Below, piece after piece: positions 9,738 through 17,645 of a stretch of 23,510 nucleotides of DNA. The stretch covers positions 517,969 to 541,478 of the forward strand of contig BFEA01000768.1 in assembly GCA_003427395.1 (NCBI GenBank). The letters are read 5' to 3'. Origin of the DNA: Chara braunii. Lineage: Eukaryota > Streptophyta > Charophyceae > Charales > Characeae. Made by a program: the position numbers and the translations under genes. The notes under the pieces were generated by a model, which did not search any database, was not told the origin of the DNA, and saw only the letters and a list, made by a program, of their open reading frames with translations. The first letter of the stretch is position 1. Each line of letters opens with the position of its first letter.

Positions 9738-10146
9738 ACAACTGATGCAGCAGGCAGTAGAACAGATGCACAAGGCACAGGCCGCAATGATAGAATCTGA
9801 GAACAAACACCGCCGCCCTTCTACATTTCAGATAGGGGACAGAGTCTGGGTAAAATCCTCAGAACTGGGACAGGAGCACGGGATCTCCCGTAAGCTCATG
9901 CCACAGTACTTGGGACCACGGGAGGTTCTAGATGTTGTTGGGGAAGACCCTGATGGGCCATCCTATGTTATTCGGATCCCTGGTCATCTCCGCACTTACC
10001 CTGTCTTTCAAGCCTCCAAGCTTGCACCATTCTCCTCAATGTCACGGCCACAGGTAAGTACTGGCCCTTCGGGCCTACTCAATGAACAAGTGCCCTTGCG
10101 AGTCACACACACACTCAAGCTGACAAGCACTCAGACAGACATGTAG
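9718..10146 (+). pseudogene. pol: pol: integrase C-terminal domain (GPY/F type)
   Basis: Continues integrase in a different frame. The blocks LPRYEQLMQQAVEQMHKAQ, FQIGDRVWVK, KLMPQYLGPREVLDVVG and YPVFQASKLAPF are those of the GPY/F module that binds DNA in gypsy integrases. Recognisable homology stops near 10050, at a sequence matching a splice donor (CAG/GTAAGT at about 10050-10058). The last 30 codons look unrelated, so the element may be truncated there. No chromodomain is seen. Confidence 0.8.
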
Positions 10147-10398
10147 ACCACCAAGCGTGCACACACACAGACTTAGAGCACTCAGTAACAAGCGGGAAAC
10201 TCAGCAAGGCATTCATTCCATGAGCAAAACTCACAAATCAATTGTGTGTCGCAGTCCGTGTTTGCTCAGGTCATTACACCGTCCTTTTTCTGAGTTGTCA
10301 AAACATTTCATGAGTCTGCTTTCGTTTGGAGGCCTTCGCCACGCAGCACTTACGGAGCAGGGTGCTAAGGAAGCAGGTAGCATCTCGTTTCAGTCACA
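10147..10398. other. Unassigned sequence after the integrase
   Basis: A 3' LTR and polypurine tract would be expected in or soon after this stretch, but I find no match to LTR A and no clear purine tract. CA-dinucleotide-rich near 10107-10180. Confidence 0.4.
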
Positions 10399-10947
10399 CC
10401 TCACGAAAAATGGAGGGTCTGTCTAGGGGTGGAGATAGAACTCTCAAAAGAGGCACAACTCAGAGACTCCCCAAAGAACAAGAGGTTCTCTACAGGCTGG
10501 ACAACAGGACTACAGGGATATATGAGAGTCTTCAGTGTCAATTCACTGAGCTAGGTTCTCTGGTTTTCTTGCAATACTCGCATATCTGACAGGCCCCTAT
10601 AGAGGAGCTTGAGAGGAATTTCAGGGAAAGGCAAGCTGGAAGTCAATCCTCCAGATGTGCGGAGCAATCAATGCTGTTCAGGGACCCTTTGGCCAGACGG
10701 AAGGGAGCTTGTGTGTGTATATTGATGTAACTCTTCCCCCGGTTAGGAACCACACTGACGCTCCCGAGAATGGATACAGAGCCAGGCCCATAAGGACCTA
10801 TTTTGTTAAAAAAAAATAATAATAATAACTCTAAAAAGAGGAAGTGTTTCAGGCATGCGGAACTTTGAATTTGAGAGCCCCTCACGAAACACGTTTTTTG
10901 ATACCTCTGTAACCTCACCAATTTTCAGACAACAGGTTTTCGTGAGG
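10399..10947. mobile_element. Possible MITE-like segment with 11-bp inverted ends
   Basis: CCTCACGAAAA at 10399-10409 and its exact complement TTTTCGTGAGG at 10937-10947 bound 549 bp. A third copy of the first ten bases lies at 10880-10889, so 10880-10947 could also form a smaller hairpin. No target-site duplication is visible and no transposase is encoded, so this is only a candidate. A short ATA/ATT tract lies at 10809-10828. Confidence 0.3.
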
Positions 10948-11689
10948 TGGTGTGGTGAGGCCCATTCTGAACGGTCCGCCCAGCCTCTGCTGCAATGAAC
11001 CTCTCAGTTCACCACCAATGAGCGCACAAAATCACACACCATGCATGAATGGGGTCACACGAAGTTCACACTGGAGGCCTGAAAGATGAAGACCAGGTAG
11101 CGCAGCTTTAGAATCCCAACAAATTATCATATAAGCAATTAAGAGTTCCAGTCACAAAACGCTCAACAGTGCTAACCCAAGTAACCAGTGTAATAACTCA
11201 GGTAAGTATCCCTCTCAGTGCTCTTCTCTCTGTCTACTACCTCCCTGTGTTTCCTCTCCCTACTTTTATGCACTCACACACCTTCTACTACTCAAGGACC
11301 AACTCTGAATACACCCACTGCTAACTCTACTAACCCCTCCGATGTCAACTACTAACTACTAGCACTGGCGCAGCTAAGGCTGCCTTCCCTCTGCCAGCGC
11401 TGGGCAGCTATCGCTGCTCCCTCTCTCTCCCTCTACTAGCGCAGCTCCCTGGCTCAGCGCTTCGCTCCTCACAATAGCGTACAAGTGCACCAGCACTTCC
11501 ACACTTCATGCGGATGAGCAATCTGCCGAATGAGGAGGCTGGCCAGTCCTTATATTGTCTTGGACCGAACTTCAACTCGTGCCAGCCTCTGCCTCTTGGG
11601 GCTTGACTTGGTTCCAGTACCACATCCCCACGGCCTGTCTGCTTTCGAATGTCAGGGCCCGATACCTTTCCGAATTTTAATTGGTGTGC
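10948..11689. other. Unassigned sequence
   Basis: No domain-bearing frame, RNA or clear repeat. CT/CA-rich around 11210-11300 and 11415-11440. A good splice-donor match (CTCAGGTAAGT) lies at about 11199-11209, but I found no coding exon beside it. Confidence 0.4.
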
Positions 11690-11880
11690 TGCTGCTTGGC
11701 CTTTGAGTCACGACTTTTCGATTGTGGCACATGGTTTTTGACTGTGGATTGTGCCTCCTGCCTCTGGGACACGACTCTTGCCTATCGAAGTGTCCTTTGC
11801 TCGTGGGATGTGACTTTCCAACACGACTTTTCATTATGAGACGTGATTTTACCCCTGAGATGTGAATATTTGCTGGGTGC
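11690..11880. repeat. Degenerate short-period repeat
   Basis: Loose recurrences of RYRYGACTTTT-like units (CACGACTTTTC at about 11709, GTTTTTGACTGTG, ACACGACTCTTG, ATGTGACTTTCC, ACACGACTTTTC, ACGTGATTTTAC, ATGTGAATATT), roughly every 20-35 bases. The repeat is irregular and judged by eye. Confidence 0.4.
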
Positions 11881-13039
11881 CTGTTGGACTTTGACAGCTA
11901 AGGTACCCGACTGTGACTTTCTGAAACTAACCGACTTCGCCTTTCTTGGCCCAGGCCTCTGACCCTGAAACTCGAATTTGGGGTCTGAATCGTGGAAGGC
12001 CTTTCACTGCAGCAGTCCACCTTGTTTCTAAAATCAGACTGGACTTTTCGGTTCCTCACAGACATCTGGCATTGCCTGTCAATGGTTGTGATCTTGCTGT
12101 GAATGATTACAGAGCAATTGTAACGCAGCCAGAGCAAGCCCAGTCGAATGTGAGCAGACCTGCCTACACACTCGTAACAAGAGCTCACACTACAGCAACA
12201 AGACCAATGTCACCTTCCAATGTGTTTTCTCCCGATTTTGCGACATGCTGCTTTCTGTTTGCAGTGTTTGCCCAATGCTCTACACTAACCGAGATTTTCC
12301 ACCAACTGGGCCCTCAAGGGCCCAGTCTTCGGCCATTTCACCAAAGAATCCCCTGTATCTTGGCACTAACTCCGAGATCAACATGCCTGCTTCATCTCAG
12401 TTTCAAAATTCCATCCAGGAGCCCACATTAGTACTCATAATGCACCAACCAGTGGCAACCACTTAATTCACTGGCTGAAGCACACATCATTATTTCGATT
12501 GCAGTACTTAGACAGTCAATGCCATCACACCTGGTTCGTCATTTGATTGGCAACCACAAAAACAGATACACCAGCAAGCAATGGCAACATGGAATAGGAA
12601 GAAAGAAGATTACCAGCAATGTTGTTCCAGCCTTTAGCATACTTGGAGGAACAATCGGCACTCCTCCAAATGTGACTCCCCTCCGAGATTCAACCATCCC
12701 AGCCAGTTCCTTCATTGCCACATCCCCACTGAAGTCCTGTTATGTCATACATACAACAGACAAAGCATTCACCATCACAGGCAGGAACACTTCTATTGTG
12801 ACACTTCTCTGCTGCCCCCCGCTTTCCCTTAGCCACATCTCCCCACTCCTCTTGCGATTTGATCCTTTTTTCCTGACCCCCTCCACCTTCCACCTGTTCC
12901 CTTGCTACCCCCTCTTGTGAGGATTTATCACCACCCTATTTCCCCTTCTCCCCACTTGTACCCTACTGCAACCCTTTCTCATCAGCCGTGCTCCCCCACC
13001 ACCCCCCTTTTTTTTGTGATTTCGGCACTTTTACCCAAC
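11881..13039. other. Unassigned sequence, pyrimidine-rich at its end
   Basis: Two open frames (11946-12431 and 12519-12920, plus) show no motif, no periodic coding signal I can point to, and no neighbours that would explain them. From about 12810 to 13018 the plus strand is strongly C/T-rich and ends in a T run. Confidence 0.4.
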
Positions 13040-13052
13040 CCCTAATCCCCAT

Positions 13053-13058
13053 TTTATT
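13053..13058 (-). promoter_or_regulatory. Polyadenylation signal AATAAA
   Basis: On the minus strand CTAATAAAATGG lies about 620 bases after the stop codon of the spliced gene. The intervening A/T-rich sequence has no repeats and suits a 3' UTR. Confidence 0.4.
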
Positions 13059-13681
13059 AGATAGGACATTCTAAATTCCCTAGCATGCCACTTCAGCTCA
13101 TACAAAATCATAACTATATTGACCACTACTGGCCCAGACCTTCACCAAACCATCTATAGAAAACAAAGCTTTCAAAGTTTCAAAATAATCCGCAAAATAT
13201 TCACAATCCTATCCTGAAGGACCTGAACAGAACAGCCTCACAGACTGAAAGGCATTTGCACTCTGGAAGATATCTGCAAAGGGCTCAAAGGAGTTGTGCC
13301 ATGAAGTGAAAGGTGTTTAGGCAGTAAGGGGTTGCATAGTGGGCTGAGTTACAAGACAATATTCAAATATGTTACATATTATATAACAATTTTTTTAGGC
13401 AGGTTTCAGACTGCACCTTCAATACTAAGTGTGTAAACATGCAGTAAGTGCTAAGCAGACAATCCCAATGAGTAGGAAGCTCTTATCCTTCCGCAATTTA
13501 CTAGCATGGCCAGGAGAAACAAAATATAAGAGCAGAACTAAGTCCTAGCAGGGATCTAAACACTGCCGTCTTCACCCGAATAGAACACCCGGTCATGATA
13601 GCCGTATTTGGTGCAACATGCAGTCCAGATGCTGTGATAATGACCAGGAGTAAGGGGTATAGTGGCCCAGGCTCAGGTTCT

Positions 13682-14747
13682 TTACTTCTCGTTGATCAAG
13701 TCATCTACAGTTGTCGAGAAGCCAACCGGAATCTGGGGAGAAGGCATGAATATTCAGTTAAATGGTAGTATGTGGGCAATCCAGGCTGTAGACTCTGTAG
13801 AGGACCTCGCTATTTTTTCACCAATACAGTAATACTGTTCTTCCTCTTCTGCGCGTAATACCCCCCATCTCTCAGCCAGAGTGGCCCCTTCCCAGTGACC
13901 CCCTTTCACGACAGGCGGTCATGTGTGTGACTCTGTTGATGTACTACAGTTCGGTGAATGAGCAGTGTGGAGCACGAGTGGGTCATCACTGGTCTCTCAA
14001 CCTCTGACACTTCTGCCACTAGCTGATAGAGCTACAGGCTCTCCATTCCGGCAGGTATATGTGCTCTGCACTCCAGGAAAGGGCAATTGAATATCCACAT
14101 GGTCCTTATACATGACACACCAACTGCATACTTCCGGGAAAGAGCACTGACCTACAGCTTGGGAAATACAGGAGCTCCCATGTGAAGGCTAGTCAACTCG
14201 GGAGGACTATTTCCAACAAGGTGAAGAACTACTTACATCAGCAAAAACATGCAATCCAAACCTAAAGCCTGAGACAAGGATTCGTCATCAGATCTTGACA
14301 GAGCATTCCAGACATCATGCCTATCAAGCAATGCGCCTCACCTCAATGCTGAAGCCCTTCAGGGATAGAAGCTCTGCAGCCTCCTGCATTGAAAGCTGGG
14401 GCCGATTCGCACAGTAGGCAATCCAAACAAAGCCAACAGAACTTATCGTCAACACGCAGACAAGCAACCCAAGATGAGAGTAACCAACCCAGATTGCAAT
14501 CCTATCAAAGATCCAGTCAAGGAACACAGATGCAAGATTCGCAACAAAGATGGGTAATACCATAACTTTCAGTAGCATGATTACAAAGTGTGAAGAGGTC
14601 ACAAAGAATTGCTCCTACGGGCCCATTGACCCCATTGGCTATTTCCCTACATTGACTTATAGACTGGCTCACCAAGAAGTACACAACTCCATTCCTCCTC
14701 AGTCACAATCCTGATGCATTGGGATGGGTCCTCTAGCAAGGAAGGGT
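13682..14747 (-). CDS. 3' part of a spliced gene for an unknown membrane protein
   Basis: Three exons are proposed on the minus strand. Exon a, 14747-14673: acceptor CCCTACACAG, donor G/GTGAGC, 75 bases, including CIRIVTEEEWSCVLLG. Exon b, 14565-14342: a weaker acceptor ending AAAG, donor GAG/GTGAGG, 224 bases. It encodes two hydrophobic segments, one around VMVLPIFVANLASVFLDW and one around LGLLVCVLTISSVGFVWIAY, then a polar tail (LSMQEAAELLSLKGFSIE). Exon c, 13732-13682: acceptor TTCTCCCCAG, 17 codons, reading IPVGFSTTVDDLINEK and stop. All phases agree, and the introns are 107 and 609 bases. The total is about 116 residues; upstream exons are not found. LTR B lies 40 bp before exon a, probably within the preceding intron. 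I do not recognise the family. It would be a two-helix membrane segment near a C-terminus. Without a transcript the model is tentative. Confidence 0.4.
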
Positions 14748-14787
14748 CTGTGTAGGGAAAGTAGCTAAGAGAGGGAGGATTTATTTT

Positions 14788-15890
14788 TGCAAGGAATATG
14801 AGTGTGAACAATATACAGGAAACCAAGTTGTGAAATCACACAGATGTCCAAGTAGTCGTGTACAAGCAGAGAGCACAATTGCATCGAGAATCCATCCAAA
14901 TAGAGCAATACAATGAAGTAATGAGCCAATGTTGAAGCCCTCAGGCCACACCGACACAGTGTCCAAAGTCGCTCCTCTTTGTCTGGTGCCCAGCGCCTAG
15001 CCTACTCTACTCGACTATCCTACCTACAGCTTTGTTCACGCAACAGGCTCACTTCGACTCTTGAAGACCAATGTACATGATGTCAGCACCATAGCCGGCC
15101 TCTCTTCATGCACCAGGTACGTATCTCGTCACCCTCATCAGACCTTGATAACCCACACACTCGCCTCCTTCCCTGAAGACCACCAGATCGCCCGTCTTAC
15201 CCCCTAGCGCCCAGCAGCCCGGCTATGGCTTCCAGCGCACCACTGCCCTGCAGCGCCCCACTTCACCTCAACGCGCCCCACAAGCCCACTGGCGGCAACG
15301 CAGCATCCAATCCAGCAGCGCAGCAGCATGACCGCATTGCCTGCGCGGGCCAGAATGCCTGGCCTGGGCTGCCTCTCGTCCTATATGGAAGTGGCAGCCT
15401 TCTGTATGCTGCGTGTGGCCTGGCTGGAAGCTTCCAGTAGCTTCCTGTTGGGCCCCAGTCCCTGCGCCCAGGCCAGAGACTACACTTGAGGGCCTGGGGC
15501 TTTTACAGTTGGGCACGGCCTGAGTCTCCGGACTTGGGCCGTTTCCTTCATTTGCACAGGACCCCGGGGTAGGTACGTCGACAATACTGCTTTTGCATAG
15601 GCCGGTGGCCACTTCATGATGTATCGGCCCTGTTTTGTGTGTATGTGCCCAGGTGCAGCTGCCAAGGCCTGGGCCAACTGTACGACGCAGCTTAGTGAGG
15701 CTCCCGCGTCCATTCAACCAACTGGCGGACTGCAACAGCCTGAATACCCATATATGAAAATGTCGAACTTTGGCCTCTGATGAATATTCAGGCCCGCCTT
15801 CACTTAGGGTGGGCAGTCGGCTTGCTGGGGGCCTCTGCCCAGAACATGTGTTTGCCCAATAAGGGGCCCTGCGAGGGCTAGTTCCTCGCA
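14788..15890 (-). mobile_element. LTR B, complete solo LTR (1103 bp)
   Basis: Read on the minus strand it starts TGCGAGG (15890) and ends CCTTGCA (14788), the same ends as LTR A, and matches it along its length: AGTGAAGGCGGGC, CGCCAGTTGGTT, CACTTCCATATAGG, TACCTGGTGC, GGCGCTGGGCACCAGA, and GATGCAATT-TGCT with CACGACTA near the end. No primer-binding site follows the CCTTGCA end, so it is a solo LTR, the usual product of LTR-LTR recombination. Flanks are A/T-rich (AAAA on both sides), so a 4-5 bp target duplication is possible but ambiguous. The 61-codon frame at 14781-14966 belongs to this LTR and is not a gene. Confidence 0.75.
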
Positions 15891-16247
15891 TTTTATTTTA
15901 TTTTATTGAAAAGGGAGGATTTTTGGACTTTTCTTTTTCTCTCACTTTTCCATCGCAAAGGAAAGGACAGCTTGTGTCCCAGTAGCTAAATATTTGGTCC
16001 ACCAGACAGGCACAGACTAACCTCACGACCAGCGCTGAGACTATTTTGGGCAGTGCTGGGCCGGCAACCGGCCGGTGGAGCTACCCCGTTCCAACCGGAG
16101 CCGGACCAGCCCAGGGGGGGTGAACCGGGAAACCGGTTTTGAAAAAAAGTGCCCAAATATCTTTCTTTTTTTTTTTTTTTTTGGGCAGATTCCGACTGCA
16201 CTCTTCAAGAGCTGTCCGAATCCGCAATAAAATTTTCAAGGTACAAT
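15891..16247. other. Spacer between LTR B and LTR C
   Basis: Starts with (TTTTA)n-like sequence. A segment from about 16052 (CAGTGCTGGGCCGGCAACCG) to 16140 is rich in CCGG/AACCGG and ends AAACCGGTTTT, which recalls the ends of some plant hAT elements, but no partner inverted repeat was found. An 18-base T run (16165-16182) sits between GCCCAAA (16151-16157) and TTTGGGC (16180-16186). No gene is seen. Confidence 0.5.
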
Positions 16248-16835
16248 TGCGAGGCCAAGGGCCCAATGAGCCCCTTTTTGGGCCCTGTTATGCAGCACAT
16301 CGGCCGCCCGAAGTGAAGGCAGGCTCGGCAAGACCTGAGGGCCTCTATTTCGGTCACCGCGCAACTGAGGAAAATTCAGGCCGTTGCCCAGCGCCAGTTG
16401 GTTGAAGAGCACCCAGGCCCAGGCCGCCTGTTTGCATGTATGGAAGGCAGGCCCTGGGCTGGATACGGGATATGGGCCAAACACAGGCCGAGAACAGTTG
16501 GGCACAAGTAACCACCACAGGCCCTGGGCCTGATTCATTTGGACTGGGCCTCAGCCTACCGGGGCCTACCGGAAGCTTCTTGGGACAGACCCAGCGTAGC
16601 AGCAGGCAGGCCACTTCCATATAGCAAAGGGCCTGCCTCCGCATTGGACATTCGGGTGCTGGCTGCATGCTGCGCAAGCGCTGCTGCGCTGAAGCTGGCC
16701 AGCGCTCACGCGCTCAAGGGCGAGCTGGAAGGAGCAGGCAGCCATAGCCAAGCTGTGCTGCTGTAGGCTGGGTGTGGCGCAGGGTGGTCCTTGGGTGCAT
16801 GTGGCATGTGTGTGTTGGGGAATGATGTCGGCGCG
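16248..16835 (+). mobile_element. LTR C, partial third copy of the LTR family
   Basis: Begins TGCGAGG and follows LTR A closely: AGTGAAGGCAGGC, CGCCAGTTGGTT, AGGCCCTGGGC, GGGGCCTACCGGAAGCTT, CACTTCCATATAG, GCATTGGACATTCGGG, GGAGCAGGCAGCCATAGCCA, GGTGGTCCTTGGGTGCA. Similarity fades near 16835-16880, so the last ~250 bp of the LTR are missing or replaced. B and C point in opposite directions, forming an imperfect inverted pair around 16070. Confidence 0.8.
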
Positions 16836-16836
16836 A

Positions 16837-16854
16837 ATACCCTGACAAGGGTAT
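16837..16854. other. Short perfect hairpin
   Basis: ATACCCT and AGGGTAT separated by GACA, just where LTR C similarity ends. A similar arrangement, a short palindrome followed by TATCCCCC and GTTTTTGC, recurs at about 17418-17451 (GTCCCGCGGGAC, then CCTCAG-TTTTTG-CTGAGG). Confidence 0.5.
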
Positions 16855-17033
16855 CCCCCCTGGTTTTTGCAAGCGACAGAAAGCTAAATTAATTTGGAGT
16901 CTTTGATCGTCTACGCGGACCGCGGTGGTCGTCCGCACGCAGGCTAAGGGTTGTTTGAATAGAGAAGGTGAGTGGGCGCGCAGTTTTAAGGCGCGCGTGT
17001 GATTCTTCTCCTTGTGTTTGATTAAGGAGCCGG

Positions 17034-17095
17034 TATAGTCAACCGGCTGGATTTTTTTGGTTACCGATTAGACTAAGGATTAAGAGGTTCGATTC
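17034..17095 (+). repeat. tRNA/SINE-like box A and box B motif, copy 1
   Basis: TATAGTCAACCGGCTGG resembles a Pol III box A. GGTTCGATTC (17086-17095) matches ten bases of the box B consensus, 52 bases downstream. The cloverleaf stems are not convincing, so this is more likely a tRNA-derived SINE head or a decayed tRNA than a working tRNA. Confidence 0.4.
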
Positions 17096-17309
17096 TTGTT
17101 CGCCACGCCGCCTAACCGGCGGTAGGTCTGGCGCCCAGAATGGAGCGTGTGTGGCAGCCACGGCGCTGCTCAGGCATGCCGGTGTGACAGTTAAGCGGCC
17201 GTAGGCTTGGTTGTGGGTAGAAAAGTGGGCCAGGGCGTTCTTTTGACCTGGAGCACGGTGCACGTCACCTTATATGGAGTTTGGCAGGTGCTGGTCTCAG
17301 GCTTGGGCT

Positions 17310-17365
17310 TAGCCCTATAGGTTATGGCGTTGGACTCTTGGTACGGAGGTGCGGGGATCGAAGTC
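17310..17365 (+). repeat. tRNA/SINE-like motif, copy 2
   Basis: TAGCCCTATAGGTTATGGCG, TTGGACTCTTGGTACGGAGG and GCGGGGATCGAAGTC occur in the order and spacing of a tRNA D-arm, anticodon arm and T-arm, with mismatches in every stem. It is a likely decayed tRNA-derived element. Confidence 0.4.
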
Positions 17366-17586
17366 AGCGGGGCGACAGCGCAGGAGCAATGGAGCAGCGA
17401 AGGAGCTGAAGGGTTGAGGGTCCCGCGGGACTATCCCCCTCAGTTTTTGCTGAGGAGTCCGATTGCGGGCCCGCCTGGCAGGACTGAGGAAGTACCGGTG
17501 GGTTTTCCTCCCCTCCCCATCAGCCTCATTTTATTTTTTTGGAAAGTCCAGTATCGGTTCCAGGATCAGCCGTTGACCCGAGAGCC

Positions 17587-17640
17587 TAGCTCAGTGGGTA
17601 CACCATGGAACTGTTGAAGTGCGGGCCTGTGGTTGGATCC
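17587..17640 (+). repeat. tRNA/SINE-like motif, copy 3
   Basis: TAGCTCAGTGGGTA (17587-17600) fits box A exactly. GGTTGGATCC (17631-17640) is one change from box B. The anticodon region does not fold into a normal arm. It starts 277 bases after copy 2, which starts 276 after copy 1, but the sequence between the motifs is not similar. Confidence 0.4.
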
Positions 17641-17645
17641 AGGTG

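Larger units (their letters stand above)
2519..10146 (+). mobile_element. Degenerate Ty3/gypsy LTR retrotransposon, 3' end missing
   Basis: The order is LTR A, primer-binding site, leader, gag with CCHC knuckle, protease, reverse transcriptase, RNase H, integrase. RNase H before integrase defines the Ty3/gypsy group. The copy is dead: three in-frame TAG codons (4985, 5486, 7803), frame breaks near 6692, 6836, 7487, 8097, 8703 and 9728, protease DTG read as DTC, and loss of an RNase H carboxylate. No second copy of LTR A was found in the 3 kb after the integrase, so the 3' end is lost or replaced. I cannot see an env gene or a chromodomain. Confidence 0.9.

Noticed and set aside
11946-12920. 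Plus-strand frames of 161 and 133 codons
   Set aside because: No recognisable motif, no splice or promoter support, and composition that follows the local DNA.
14324-14602. Stand-alone 92-codon hydrophobic gene on the minus strand
   Set aside because: Its start lies within a probable intron and its end reads through a good GAG/GTGAGG donor; it is better explained as one exon of a longer gene.
14781-14966. 61-codon minus-strand frame
   Set aside because: It lies almost entirely within LTR B and aligns with noncoding LTR A sequence (GATGCAATT, CACGACTA, CCTTGCA).
17034-17640. Functional tRNA genes
   Set aside because: Box A and B motifs are present, but acceptor, D and anticodon stems do not pair properly in any of the three.
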